Of a stretch of DNA of 64,000 bases, positions 32,392 to 47,300 are shown in pieces; within the stretch, counting starts at the first letter, position 1, and every line of letters begins with the position of its first letter. The DNA is taken from contig JAWDGP010001472.1 in the NCBI GenBank assembly GCA_033675545.1, positions 370,001 through 434,000 of the forward strand, given 5' to 3'. The translations under genes and the position numbers were made by a program. The notes beneath the pieces were generated by a model. That model ran no database searches, was not told the DNA's origin, and saw only the letters and a list, made by a program, of their open reading frames with translations. This stretch comes from Elysia crispata (taxonomy: Eukaryota; Mollusca; Gastropoda; Plakobranchidae).

Positions 32392-35300
32392 GTAAGTCTT
32401 TGAAAGGAACGAAGGTTTTTGTGTAGAAGCAGGCCTACCGATGGCAAAAATAAGTAGTTTCTAGTCTCATTTTTTTTTTCAATTGAATAATAGATTATGC
32501 TAAAGTGTGGTGTGTTTCAAGAAGCTGAATTGAAAATGTCCCCACAAAAATTAAAAGTATTCAACTTCAAAGAACCTGCACATATTACATATAATAGTTG
32601 AAAGGATATTTGAAGCTGAAATGAAAATTATTTTGACCTAGTAGAAAGCTTTTATTTTCAAGATCCAAAATAAATGTTCTTTCAACCTTATACGCAATGT
32701 GCACAATTGTCACTTACTTAAAATAGTTAAAAAAAGCTATTTTTTCAAACCAACTCTGCAAAAAGAGTGGTTAAAATTTAAATAATTTTTATTTGCAATC
32801 AACATTTTATTTCAAAGTACTATATATGCAAAAATGAAGTAAAATTTGAGCTTACAGTGGTATAACAATCAGCTTGAAATGTAGAACAAAATGGTCAGTA
32901 GGGGATGTTAATTACAGTGCACGCCTGATAATTGACATATAAGGGTCCATGATTTTAATGTCGATATAAAGATGTGTCTGTTTTAAATATCTTTTTCTTT
33001 AACTTACACTACATGTACTTAAAACACAGTGTTTATTTACTTAAGGGAAAGCAACTATTCATGGCTTGTAAATTTTTAGTTACTTCCCTTGTTTTGATAA
33101 AAAATGATACCTGCTTTCGTCTTGTTTAATTAAATTATTTGTTCATAAGTGATGGGCTCTTGAAAGGGCTGTTTGAGCTGTTGGTCAGTGTCATTTCTCT
33201 GCTTTTCCAATTTATTGCTAAATCCTTTTGAAAAAAATCAAGCAGGGTCTTTTGTTTTTAATTGGACAAGCTAATTTCCTCTACCCTGTCTTCAATGATG
33301 CCTAAAAGGCTGAACAGACTTATCGCCTTTTTCTTGCTGTTCTGCAAAACGTCGAAGTGTTTGCATTGCAACTCTTGCCTCTGCTGTTGTGTCCTTTGCC
33401 ACCCCCTCTACCTCTACCTGTGGCTCTTCTTCTGACGCTGAGTCTTTCTGAGTTTGCAAACTTTTGCACTATCTCAGTGACAGAAACCTCTGCAGCCATC
33501 TCCACATCGCTGTCTATTGTGGCAAATTCTTCAGCAGTTGTCTGGACATTTGTCACACCTACCAGTGACTCCACTACCTTATCCAGCTCATCTCTATCTT
33601 CTGCAAATAGAGCATCATTCTGTTGTCTCCTCAGCTTGCTTGAAGAACTCAGCATGACGTTGTTCTTTCTGTAACTTTCTCACAAGCCGACCTCAAGTTA
33701 TAAACTTTTTGCGTCAAGAACGGAAATGTTGAAGGTCTCAGAAGAAGTTGGCTCATCAGGGTTTGTGGACACCTTGTCTTTAATGAGGTCGAGATACTTT
33801 TTGACAACTCGAGCTCTGTTGTGACGCTTCAGAGAATGAATTGACTAATCACATAGCTGTAGATGGCTGATGGTATTGGGAGGCAGAAACACGTTTGATG
33901 CTCCTCAGGCCATCAGTATTAGGATGCGCTTCGCAGTTGTCCACTATCATAGCAATGGATATGCCCTGCAGGAGGACTTTTCTAACTTCCTCAGTTAGGT
34001 CTCAGATATGGTGCCCATCCTCCAAGCCTTTTTTTTTGCTGTATATTCAACAGGAAGATTTTTTAGATTGGAGCACTCATCGTTCTGGCTTGTTTAAATC
34101 AAAGGAACAAGGCTTGGTCAACATTTATATTCGTTCTTCTTCTCTGCCTTTTTCTGTCAGGTTGAAATTCAGTTGACAAACCAGGTCCCTCTAACTTGAC
34201 TCTGTTTTTAATAATCGTCGAAAGGATATTGTGCGGAATTCCATACTTTTCAGCATTCTCTTCTTTGTCCCTTGCTTCATGTCCAAATCAGCAAGAAGTT
34301 GTAGCTTTTTTTGGATACTGAGGTTTTTATGAGTTTCCTTTTGCTCAGACATCTTGTTAAGGAATGATTTAGCTTTAAATCAGGGAAATGCTTTGGTACC
34401 TCGCGGGAGTACACAAACACTAAATAAGCTGAGATAACAAATTATGTGAGTGCTAAGAAAGCAGCAGCTGTATGAAAGTAACGTAACAATCTTATTCACT
34501 AGCACTGCAAACAGGCACTAAGATAGTGTAAAGTCGTTGGTGGATCCTCGTCCCACCTTGTGGGCCAAATTGCCTGCACAGTCTCTCCCTCCCCTCCTCC
34601 CATAGATCTAGATTCAACCAGTGGGTTCTATACACACAATTGTTTTACTTCAGGCCTGATCGGTGCTAGCCTAGTCCTGATTGATTTGCATTGGATTCTT
34701 GCTTGCTTACACCAGTTTTCAACTTTTTCAAAGCCCCAACACACCTACCGCTTAGCCCAGTAGGCTAAGCCCCACCACTCACTGTGAATCATATAATGTG
34801 ATACACTATGCCACAGGCCCAGTGATAACACTAAGGTTCACCCTCCCCGCCCAGAGCCAACTGGATACCAGAGGGCTTTGCTCCTCCCCTCCACAGTCAT
34901 GGCCACAAAGCTACCGACATCAAAGGGGTTGCCTCTGCCTTTGTGGTGTAACATGCCAACATGAGGCATTCGGAGAGAGACAAAAATGTGAATGACATCG
35001 TTTTCTTAGTGGTGTTTTACCCAGTTACCTTGATGGAATCAATGTTGATATAAGAGAAAAGGAGAGACAGATTGGCGATATAGAGAATTGTAATTACAGA
35101 CAGCAAAGAGGAGAAAAATTCGGACTTCATAAAGCATGTCGATATAAGGAAAAAATCAATAGAAGCGATGTCGATAGTTGGTGCGTTGATGATAAGTTTT
35201 GTTTTATGACATAGTAATAAAGTGACTGAATGATAACAGTAGGTGTGTTGAGTAACAAAGAAGTTAATTTGCTAAAATGAGTGAATTTTCTGTGCACAAT

Positions 35301-38300
35301 GCATACATTTTATAGACGAGAATCAATTCAAAAGCCTGTTAAAATTAATGTTAGTACTTGTGAGATTTTGGTTGCATTACAATCTTTTTGAGCTTTTGGG
35401 TGGTCTGCAAAATTGATGTCTCCACAGTGTTAGCTATCTTTGCTCTCTCATGTCTCATACCTCTTGCCCTCTGCTCTATTTTGGCTATTCCAGAGTGTAA
35501 CACTTCCCCTCCCTGTTCCCTGTGAAATCCCATACCAAACCTATGGGCCCTCATTCAGTTCACACAATGTTTCTCTAAAATATCTTAGGGGGTATTTTGT
35601 TTGGAAAATATTTCTGTAGCACTTCATGTATCAATAACTTCCTCTGCCTTATCTATGTCTGTTGAAGAAACTGGTTGTTAGACTGCTACATGTACGTCCC
35701 TGAAGCTGTCGTTCATCTTTTTATACTTTAAATTCTAAATGGATTTTTTTGGTGATGAGAGATTCTTGTTGCATGTTTGCTACCAGTGTGTCTTTTACTG
35801 TCTTTGTTAGTTATTTGCAGATTTTTTTGATTAAGTATTGGTGGGAATGATTTCCTATAAAGCTTCCACCATGAAAAGCTAGTCTAACAATATTGTTTTG
35901 TTCCTTAGCATCTCTAGGCTTTTTCACTTTTCTTATTTGCACTCATTGCAAGCATCTTCAACTGGACAACTTTTTAAATCTGTAAATATGGTTCTTTTGG
36001 GAATGTTCCATTATGCCTGCTAAGTAACAAAGACAAATGAAAGAATGGAGTGAAGGTTTTTAAACATGCCCACATGAAGCGAAAAGGTAGGACAAAATAG
36101 TTCATCTAACTGAAAAAAAAAAAAAGTAAAATTGTCCATCACTGTATAGCTATGAAACTAGCACATATTTTTTGTAAAATAGAACTGGAGAAAATTTTCT
36201 ATAACGATTCTATTCTCAACCCAAGAAGCTAATTGGAAAACCTCAGTTCAAAGCGGCACAATGCTGTTATTTTTTTTTTTTTTTACATTTAGGATACGGT
36301 TTTCGATGTTGAAATCTTGAAAAAAAAAAATCGTTGGTTGCAAAATTTATTTATTATTGATTAAAATATGCACTCACTTTTTTTTTTCACTCCATGAGAA
36401 CACACTGTGTGCATTGGTTAATAAAACTCTCATTTCTTGACAGAATTGAAAGAAACAAACACTAATCAAGAGTAAATAAATTAACAAAATCTACCCCGTG
36501 CACGAGATATCTTGTACTGCTGTATCGATTTTCAGGGCCCATGACCAAGTTTTCTCATACTCAGGGCTGTTAACTCCTGGCCTTGGTATATGAATACTCG
36601 TAACTGTTATATTTAGACCTGTAGCTCATTTATTTCGTGAAAGAATGATAAGTCGGACGTCACATGACCAAATCAATGGAACAGAGCCAAGGCCCTCTTA
36701 CTATAGAGATGGCCTTGACAGAGTATGCTGTGTATGTGTGTGGTGTGTGTGTGTAATCAACACAGTAAAACACTTCACTGAAACTCATTTGATTTCATCA
36801 AAACTGTATCATTTTAAAGTGTTTTTTTTTTAATTTTTATATATGTACGCAGAAACTATCATTTGACAGGTGTATAGTCAAAATTTCATGAAGATCCATG
36901 AAGAAAATAGAAATTGGAGGCAATGATACGCAACACACACAAACACAACACAGCTCAGGATTGCCGGTCTGGCTAGTCAGGCAGCCTTAGCACAGCTGGC
37001 CAGGGTAGATTTTGTTAAAGAGCAAAACTATCGTAAACATTTAAGCATCCGCATTGTAGATCAGGCATAAGGACTGAATGATTTTGCTTCAAAAATCATC
37101 ACTTTTAGTTGGATCAGTTATCTTCCCTTGCCTCGCGAGTTGACAGGGCCATAAAACAATTCTTATCAGGGATCAGTTAGTGGTCAATCTTGCACCTCTG
37201 CGCAGGTAAAGGCAACAAAGAAGGAAAAACTAAAGGTCCACTTTTTGCAGCAACTTTAGTCGCCGTGAGATCATACTGGTTGCTAATAAGATCTCCAAAA
37301 GCGTAGATGTGACACATGATATCGACCCACTCTGCATGCTCCATCTTAGGTGGGTCTAGTCTGCAAAATATTGACATACATTGCAAAATATTTAACTCAA
37401 CCCCACCTAAGTAACTCCAGCTCAGGTAAATCCCTGAGGCTAAAGAAGGGATGTAACTCCTTACAAAGAACAGATCTATACATTTAAAAAAATATTGCAA
37501 TCAAGCAAGATTTATGACAATTAAGCAATTTTCAAAGACTTCTTCACCTCCGTCTGACTGCACCACCATTTCAGTTTTTTCACCATCCACAACCCACTTC
37601 ACCACCATCTCAACATCACAATCTAACACCAGATCTCAAACAGGCAATGGTCATAATTTTCATGCTGATTGTAGGGCTAACAATGCATATAACTAAATAA
37701 ATGGTTTCTGTAGCATCCCTAAGATGATTCAGGTGATCATCGATCCTAATTCAAAGTTTAGATCTTAATCTGGCCTAGGCCTTGAAATCGCCAAAATTCG
37801 CAGGCAAAAAAAAAGTCAATTTTGAAGCACTTTTTAGATATAAATCTAGTCAGAAAACGAAACTAGAATAGCTAAAACAAAGTGTAAAGTGTCCTCTAAA
37901 TGTAAATGAGGTTTGCACGAGATTTTCAGTAGTGTAGTTATAAAGAAAGAAAGTAGACACCAAGTAAACGGGCAATGGGGGGAGGGTTTGCGCTGCGATA
38001 TAGGTACACAATACAGTATAGTAATCCATACGGGCGATGGGGAGCAATATATGTACTCAATATGGTGGTTTATACAAACGACGGTGGGCCATATAGGTGG
38101 GGTTGAGTTAAGTCTTGATAGTTAGTCACAATCCTCTTTGCGATGTACACAATAAAATTGAGCCTGAAACTCGAATGTAATGCTCATATCGAGAGTGTAG
38201 AATACTGGCTTTCTGAGATGCACAAGTTATTAACCTGAGAAACACAACAGGTGTTTATCTCTGAATTTGTTTTTTTTTTGACATTTCTACAGAGAATCAG

Positions 38301-41300
38301 TTGTCCATGTATACAACTCAAACATTTCCTAGTGAATAAGGCGACAATTGTACATAACATATAACACCATACATGGACCTCTTAATTAAAAAAATTCCTG
38401 AACTGTCTATTATGGGATCTTGTCTGTAAGTTTCAAGCCTAACTGCAAACAAAGTTTAGTAGATGTATACTCTGCCTGCATATCTTTTTGTCCACTGATT
38501 TGAGCTTGCAAATTATCACTGAGGAATATGTCTCTGTTTTTTTTTTAAAAAAAAAATACTGAGGTTTGTATCAGATGTAAGGTGTTTATGAAATTGACTT
38601 TGTAGGCTTCCCAGATTGGTTCAAGAATTTTGTTTTGTGGATCATGATGGGAGCGAAATAGCACACGGTGATTGGTTTCGTCATTGTTCAAAGCCTGAAA
38701 TATACTAGCAAACTAAAGGAACTTGTGATTATTTTCATTGATAAAATTTGTCTCATTATTCTTCTCCACACTATTTAATGTATGTCATTTACCCTAATTC
38801 TTGTCATAGGCACTAAATGAAACAAATAAAATTTTTTAAAAAATCCCCTTGAGCACTAAGGGTAAACAGTTAAATTTCAGAAAATTTATACTTTTATAGT
38901 TGTCTATAAACTTGAGAGGGAAAAACTGTTTTAACCCCAAGAGGTTTGATTTTCACACAATAAGACACAATAAGGTGCCAAGCACACTCTGTCACAAAAT
39001 ATGAAATGTTACTGGCTCATCACCCTCGCCTGGCAAATCAAGTTAGTGCTTTACCTGAGCCTGTTTTTAAGGGTTAAGATGTGGGTCAACCATGAACTTG
39101 CTTTTTTTAAAAATTTTTTCCAAAAGTTCTTATTTTAATATTTTATCAATGGATGAGGCATTTCAAAAACTGATTTGTATTTTTTACAAAATGTGTTGCT
39201 TGAAAAAGTTGATTCTATTAAGAAAATCAACAATCTGATTTTTATTTTCTTGCCTACATCATTTGCTGGCACTGGGCAGAAAGTGAACTGAAACAAGTTT
39301 TGAGTCTGGATGGCAAATGAGTTAGTACTAATAATAGAATCAAGTCTCAGCAATCTCTTTGGCACTTGTTTCTTGCTTAGTAGAGGAACAGGAACTGAGT
39401 TGCATCCACTTCCCCATTGCTCAGCGCCATGATATACATATACATATATATTGTGTATTGTGAAAAATGCTCTGTTAGTGAGACAATGAAGACACATTTT
39501 GAGTGAATGCATTGTGTCGTGGTAGACTTTACATAGCCTCTCCTGGAAAGATGGTGTTGTGTCAAACAAGCTGGGAAGGTGAGATTCTAAACTGACGTCT
39601 TCACAATGTCGCCCTTTAGATTGTAACAAATGGTCCCTGACTATTCCAGGCTCTATCTCCTACCTCCAAGGACTAATTCTTAAAATCATTTTTTTTGTTT
39701 TTCAGAGTAAACAAGCTGTTGAAAATGGAGGTGTTTCTAAAAGACCTAGGCGGAGCCTGCTCAGAAAAGTATATAAAATCTTTCCAATTCCATATTTGCA
39801 TTTTTGTCTCTAATGTGATTAACCATTTTTAACTGTTTATTAATTACTGTTTCATAAATATTGTTTCCTAAAAATTCCTGGTCCCTCAAATCTTATATTT
39901 AGTTCAGGGCAAACATACGATGAAGTTAACATTTGAGCAATTGAACACTAGCAGTTTTTATGAATTAGGGCTTCAAAGCCAACAGTGATCTAAACCTGAT
40001 TAGGTGCTATCAAAGGCTCACCTCTCTATGACCACTGTTTAGTCCGTTAACTTTGAGATAAGGGAGACCCTGCTTTGCAATAAATTCATTATATTCTAGC
40101 CTGCTGCACAGGTTTTTAATTATTTTTTTTTAATTAGTAATCATCAAATATACAGATATAAACGAGCTTGATTTGCAATAGTCATGCCTCATTTCACAGG
40201 CTTATAGACTTCAGTTTGAAATTCACAATAAAAAAAGCAGATTAATTGCATATGGCATGATTATATTTTCATCTGTTTTGTTTAATGAAGGAATATCAGC
40301 AATTCTTTCTAAAGTTTGTTGTTAAAAATTTTTTCACTTTTTTGTTGATAATTGCATTGTGGGCTCACAGGGAGAGTTATCTTGAACTAGAAATTTAAAA
40401 AACAAATGGAGCTGTTTTCAATTGACAATAGAATTCATTCATATATTATGTACTGTCATCTCTTGCACTGCCTTTGGTTTCATTGATAATTCATTACATC
40501 ATCCAGCTGGGTTTTGGCCTACAGAAAAGGCATTGGCATCCAGGGTCATCAAACTTGCTTGGGGCAGAGGTGGGTGGTGCACCAAAAGATGTCACTGCAC
40601 GGGAAATGATCAGAAGTATGCTGTCCTACATCTGGCCCAAGAACAACATACGTTTTCGGATTCGTGTAGTGGTGGCACTTAGTCTACTTGTAGCAGCTAA
40701 GGTCTGAATATTTGTCTATTTCTTCTTCATCTCCTTTTTCTCTCTCTCCTTTATATATATTTTTACAGTTTTACCAAAGTTATCAAAATATTTTACCAAA
40801 TATACAATTTTCACCTCAATCTTCATAGTAATAAAATTCATATCCAGTTTTGGTTATATTGCTTTATCAACACTCTGCTGCCAGTTATACTATAGCCAAG
40901 CCCAATTAGAAGGGGGGAAAGTTGGGAGGAAAAAAGATGACCAATTTTAATTCCCATCCCCCCATTTATTGTGCTTATCAAATTTAGCATCGATTAAACT
41001 GAGGATTTAACAATTCCTTAGTCTTTTTCCTGGAAAAGAAATTGTGTTATGAGAAGCTGACACATCTCTTTCTTAAATATTTATAGAAGAGGGTTTTTTT
41101 TTTTTTTTTGGTGATGTGATGTGGAGAAAGAAACTACTGGAACATCTTGTGACAACTGAAATGATCAAAGGAAAACACAGCAGGAGAAAACAGTATGAAG
41201 AGATGTTGGACAGACTAAAAAAGGGGCTAAAAGTAGAACAAGTGACAGTTATGCTGAACGAGAGATAAAGATGTGTGGAAGTTCATTGTCACCTATGCTA

Positions 41301-44300
41301 AAGAGCATAGCACCTGATTGATTGAAATCTTTTTCCATAAGGTCCTTTGCCTACACAGCATTTCTCCTCCCCCTGTATCAGACCTGCCACTCATTCCGAT
41401 TGAGGTGAAATCATCCCAATTTTTTATTAAAAATTTGTGAAAATTCCGATTTTACGCTTTTGTCATATTGATTCCAATTTTTTATCTCCAACTTTGGCCT
41501 GAAAAGATACTACTACAAGTGCAATATTTTTTCGTTAACATGGATCATCTTGTGTGAAAGTGTAAAACCAAAAACCTAACGATATATTATACAGATCTGC
41601 CTTTCATACCGATTTAATCGGAATCATTCCGATTTTTTTCTGCAAATTTGGTCCGTTTCCGATTTTCCGAATATTACGGAAATGTTCCGATTTTTTTTTC
41701 CAATCTAAGTTTTCACCTCCACATTTAAAAACATTTTCAGTTGTTTTTTTTAAAATAGACCTGCAAGATGGACAGACAGCCTGCACAAAAGAATAAATAC
41801 GGACGATATCATTATATCGATATTGTTTTTTATTGTATATCACCAAATGCGATATCGAAATTCATATGAATATTTTAGTTGTAACCATCCCGAATAATGA
41901 TTCTGCCGAGCTGTTTACTTTATATCTTGTTAGTTATCAAGACCGATTGAGAAATCCTAAATGGAACTAGAGTAAATCAAGATGAAATGACACGAGACTC
42001 AGTAACTGTAGGTCTGAAAAGTAAAATCTAGATCTGATATAGGCCTTAGAAGTTTTATCCGAATGCAAACTTTACAATCTGCACAAGATCTATGATTTTG
42101 ATCATTTTATCTAATGTAGAATTTAGATCTAGATCTAAGTTACATGCTACATAATGCTTAACTAATCTGAACGTCACAGCGTAATTTTTGTACTTAAATT
42201 TACCTGTTTCTCAATAAAGTGATTGAACAATGGAGTGGATTACTCTCTTTAGATTATTTATAAATTAAAATATTACAACTTTCCATCAAATTGTCAATGT
42301 GCTCCCCATGAAATATCTGGTTACGTTTTCAACGGCTGGATCCAGCAAAATTCATATGATTTTTAATTTTCTGAGTCAAGTGTGAGAAAGGCCTATGCAC
42401 CATGTGTAAAAAAACTATCTAAAATCAGAAAAGAGCATCAAACATGTCATTTTTAACCCTTTCAGTAAAGAGTACATTTACTCCTTTTCATACAAAATAA
42501 GCCTTTTGAAGTCATGTACACTTTTTCTTTATCATTCTTATTTCCAATAACAATATTGAGATTTCTATTGTAGTTGAAACTGTTCAAGATATAAATATTA
42601 TCGAGTCGTTAACTGATCATTCATTCATCTAAATGCATTGTCCTTTCCATCATCACATCTAAACCTCACCGTTATTTCCAACAAAGGATTATTGTTCCTT
42701 TTTGATGTGATAGTAAAAAATAACTGGACAATTTTTTTTGCAGTAAGATATATTATATCTTAATCTAATCAATGATCAAGATCGATTTGTAAATCCTAAA
42801 ATATAGCTGGTGTGAAACTAGAATCTAGATCTTGACCTGCAAAACATCATTCAACCTCATAGTCTGAGCATAGGAAAAAATGATACACAATCATGGCTCT
42901 GTTTGCATTCCTGTCTCCTCTGTTCACGTTGTATGATTTTTAAAGTCCAGTTAAAAATAATTTCATCCAGTTCTCCCCAACGAGACCGTGGGCTCAACGA
43001 GAGATTGACAAAGTTCCTCTTTGCCTCAATAAATTAACCTCGGATCCAACTAGTATCAAATTTACCAACATTGGGTTTAGCGAGATGAAGTAAGGCTGTA
43101 TTGGGCCTCAACAGAAGAACAAAACCACTTTAAAAGTTAACCTCACACACTACATGTTGGGCTCTTTGTCTGGAATGCAATAGAAATTGGAGCCACGGGC
43201 GTGTGTGATTGAAGGTGTGTGTGTGAACAGGGGCGAGGAGAAGGGAAGGGCCAGGAGATATCGAAAACAAACCATCTAGGCACTTTAAACCTAGAACTAG
43301 TGCTCAGTTCAAGTCGCAGTGTAGGCAAAAAAAGAGATAGAGGGAGGGGGTGGGCTGTTCAAAGTAGAGCCGCAGTTAAGGGAAGGGAAAGGGGGATTGT
43401 GGGGCATGAAGTTATGAGGCTTGGTCAAGGATTTAGGAAGGTCCGGGGGCATACTTAGCAACATGTGGTTCTGATTACACATAGGAGAGAAAGAGACTTT
43501 AAAACGTGCAGAAAAACTGTGATAAAAGTTGCGAGGAATAGAGGAAGTCGAGATCGAAGCAAAGAAGGAAACAAGGTGTTTTTTTTTTGTTTTTTTTTTA
43601 ATATGAGGGTGAGACTAGTGTGTGTGTGATAAAAGATCTATGTATTTTAAAGAAGAAATACACTTAATAAAATTAAACAAAAAAAAAGAAGCAAAATAAA
43701 ACTTCACTTCATCAACACATAGCAAGGTCCGTTCATTTGGTTGAGCAATTAAGGTAGGTAACTGATTTAAAGTTTAGTGTTGAGTAGGTTCTCTTCCTAA
43801 TGATTTTTTTTTCATTTTAAAGTTACTTTTTATCCAACGAAGCCTGGAGTTTAACGAGGAAATACTGTAAGACTCGAGTATCTCGTTCTATGCAAGGTTT
43901 ACTGTATGTTGAGACTTGTGATGAGACCAAATCTACATTTGAGATATACAGTCTAGTTTAAGTATCCCTCTTTTTTCTCCCGGATTCCTCTTCTGAAACA
44001 TATTGGGTGGCATTTCTGCAGTAGGTTTACCAATCATTCTATTGACACTGTCACGGTTGAATAAAAGGACCAATCAGCATCTGTTTGCTTTTAATCAGGC
44101 CTAGTCATAGATTTGGTCTTGCCCACATGGCCCAGTCAGAAGGGTACCATGGTGCCATATCTGGGAGCACTGTCCAGGAAAATACAGGGCTCCACCACAA
44201 GAGCATAGTTACAATCTCACCACGCTTAACGGTAGCCTACTGTAATGTTCTGTCTCTCGTACACAAATTCTCTCTTGAAGTATCATCTTGTTCAGGCTAA

Positions 44301-47300
44301 TAGTGTTACGTATGCATTGTGATATCATAACAGTAAGAAGGATAGAGTAACTGTTCAGCCAGCATGGGCAGTTTACCCAGCCCCTCTCCTTTTCTCTTTC
44401 ACCACCTGCCTAGACACTAAGACAGTGTTTCCTGATTGACACGATGATTTGTCTGACTGTCTGATGTGATTGAGGCCAAAACTAGATCTAGGCCTGATAG
44501 AAAGCCAGTGAGGATTGATGCTGTGAGTTGATACAGGGCCACAATGTGGAATGCTTTCCTTTGTTTTTGGCTAACTGCACTGGGTTAGGCTAGCCATGCC
44601 TTGATGGTTTAAAAACAGCAATTATAGACCTTCTGCAATCTTGCGAAATTGCGAGGAACGTCATTGAAACAACCAGGTTTTTGACTAGTCAGCGTTCAAC
44701 TGATAACCTTAGACCTACAACCGGCAGATTTGACCATGGCTAGAAAAAATTTGAGAAAAAGTATTGAGGTGTAGATCAAAATGCTAACATGACAACAAAA
44801 TTACCGTTTACTGAAAAAGGAAACAGCAAAGACAATACATAAAACCCCATTTTCTTGTGGAAAAGGTAAAAAAATTGAGAGAATCGAGTCCTTTATTCTA
44901 TGTCAACCTTTCTTTTTCCTCTTTCACTTAACATTTTCTGATTTGCCATTGTTGGTGTTTTTGTTTATCGACATTTCAATTGAAAGACATTTTTTTTTTC
45001 TTCTGAGAGCATGTCGATAGAAGCCAATTCCTTAATATATAATTATACTGTTTTGTTTTCTTTATTTCTCTCACCTTTCCTGCCTACTTCATATTGCTCT
45101 ATCTTCTCACTAAAGAAGTGAGGATGTACATTTTTTTTCTTTGGTTTTTGGTGGAAATCTGCTCTTTTCTTTTTAAAATGTTGCACAGCTCAGATGGATT
45201 TCATTTTAAGTTAGCATAAAATGTGCAAACTTAGAAATTAATTAGGCTTAATTTCATTTAAGACTGATATCAATAACAAAGTACGTTTATTGGACTTCCT
45301 AGTAAACTCAAAAAGTTTATTTTTTGCAACTTATTTGACATCATAGAAATATAACTTAATTGTAATTAAGATGAATCAAACACTATGAAATGAAGCAGGT
45401 TAAAATTTGATAGATATTGTTTACTTATTATAGTGTGGTATACCTAATCAGTTCATGCAGACTCTATATTGAGTCTGAAAGGGATTACAGAGATATAATT
45501 GACGGTCTTCAAAATGTTTGGAAATAAAACTTGCATTTTTATCAACTAAAAGCTCCTTTAATAGCTCTATATGCTCAGTGCTGTCTCTGAGCTCAATTTA
45601 GATGCTTGAAGATAAACTTACTTAATAAATCTTTTTTTTTTTGGATCCAAAAAAGTGTCCATCTAAATTAACTATGCCTTACCTGACTTTATCTGCATGG
45701 TACAAGGTATTCCTATTTTATTACATCGGTTTTTCACCCCTTACATTTTTCTATTGGTTATCTTTTTTTATCAACCAACAGGCCCTTAATGTGACAGTGC
45801 CTTTCATCTTTAAATATGGAGTGGATTATCTAAACGGAAATGAAAAACTGTCTGAAGTTCATGATCCAGGCACAGCCATTTTTACCGTTGCATTGTCTGT
45901 TATGGTTGCATGTAAGTTCCTTCCACATATCAAAACATATCACTAATTATTCAAGACAAACTTTACCACACTCCTTTTTGTTGGATTTTCCATCTGGCTC
46001 AGTTCTTTTCTTCATCCTCTTTCCAAAAATAAATCAATGGGAAATTCTGTGAACAAATTACTCCGAAAAAACTGTTTGTTTACATTCATATAGAGGAGAA
46101 GCATCTCACGGCTGTTCAAGAGCGGCATTTTAGTTTGCCTGCAGCACCCGTGAAGTAGCTTGTAACCCGATCAGGTCATGGGGTCAAACACCCCTGCAGA
46201 ACTGGGATTCCCCTTTCCTCGCAACTTTAGATTTTAGATCTAATTTTCACGCCAAAACAATGGAGAATTTAAGCTTATGCATGAAAGGAAGAACTACAAA
46301 AATCATATAATTTGTTACATCTATATTTCAGCGATACGAGGATATATTTTTTCCCCTTCTTTTCATTTAATTGATGGAGTTATTGAGCGCTTTAATAAGT
46401 ACATGAATCTGGAATAATCATAAGGTATTGACGTTTTTTACGGGACACTTATGAAAAATTGAAAAAATTTTTGGGGATGAAATTTTTACAGCATTTTATA
46501 TATATGTTGAACTTAACACCCACCAAAGGGCATTAGCGAAGAGTTCTCAGTTTTCAAGTTATGCGGGTTTGAGTTATGATAATCCACTTCTTACAGTGCT
46601 GGTACGGCTTTTTGATATAAAATAATAAATCTAAACAATGATAGAACATTGTAGAGCAAGATGTAGAGCGTCAATATATGAGGGAGGCCTGATGTTAACT
46701 TTTAACAAAATTAAAAACACGCACTAAGAAGAAAATGAAATTTAAATGCAGGGTTGCGCATTGTCTTCTTTTACAGGTAAGTCATACGTTTACTTTGCCT
46801 TACGTTCTTCTATAGGCGGGGCGTGTGCTAAGAGCTGTCTCTCTCTCTCTGTCTGTCTGTCTGTAATATTTTCAAGCTATTATTATAACTTTCTTCAAAC
46901 CTCTGACGCCTAAGTGCTTTGAGTTTATTTACATCAGAATATTAAAAGCATGTTGTAAAAATCTTTTTTTTTTTTTTTTTTTTGTTACTGGAAATGATTG
47001 TGAACACCAAAAGTTAGTAACGAGCCATTGATTAAGTCCGCACAGAGAAATTTTGATTTTTTCCTCTATTTGCTACTTAACAATCTATCACAACAAGATC
47101 TGCAAACTTCATGGAGCTTTTGGTTGCGTTCAGATTCTAAGTGCTGCTCCGTATTTAACAGTGTTGGTTTTAGGCTTCTAAGGTAGATCTATAATGCTGA
47201 GTGTTATTTACGGGTAGTTCTTGCAGACCCGAACGTGTGAAATTATTTTAAAATATCATATAAAATCACTGAAAAACTCTTTCGCAAATTCTTTACATAA

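Noticed and set aside
33357-33674. Plus-strand open frame of 105 codons
   Set aside because: It is the shadow of the Tigger transposase C-terminus on the minus strand.
37177-37500. Minus-strand open frame of 108 codons
   Set aside because: No family resemblance or splice support; intronic to ABCB7.
39135-39629. Minus-strand open frame of 164 codons in ABCB7 intron 1
   Set aside because: No recognisable domain, low-quality composition, no splice sites that would make it an exon, and no nearby partner exons.
41604-41846. Minus-strand open frame of 80 codons, with a similar one at 62542..62784
   Set aside because: Both fall in copies A and C of the dispersed repeat at matching places; they differ by frameshifts and do not resemble a protein family.
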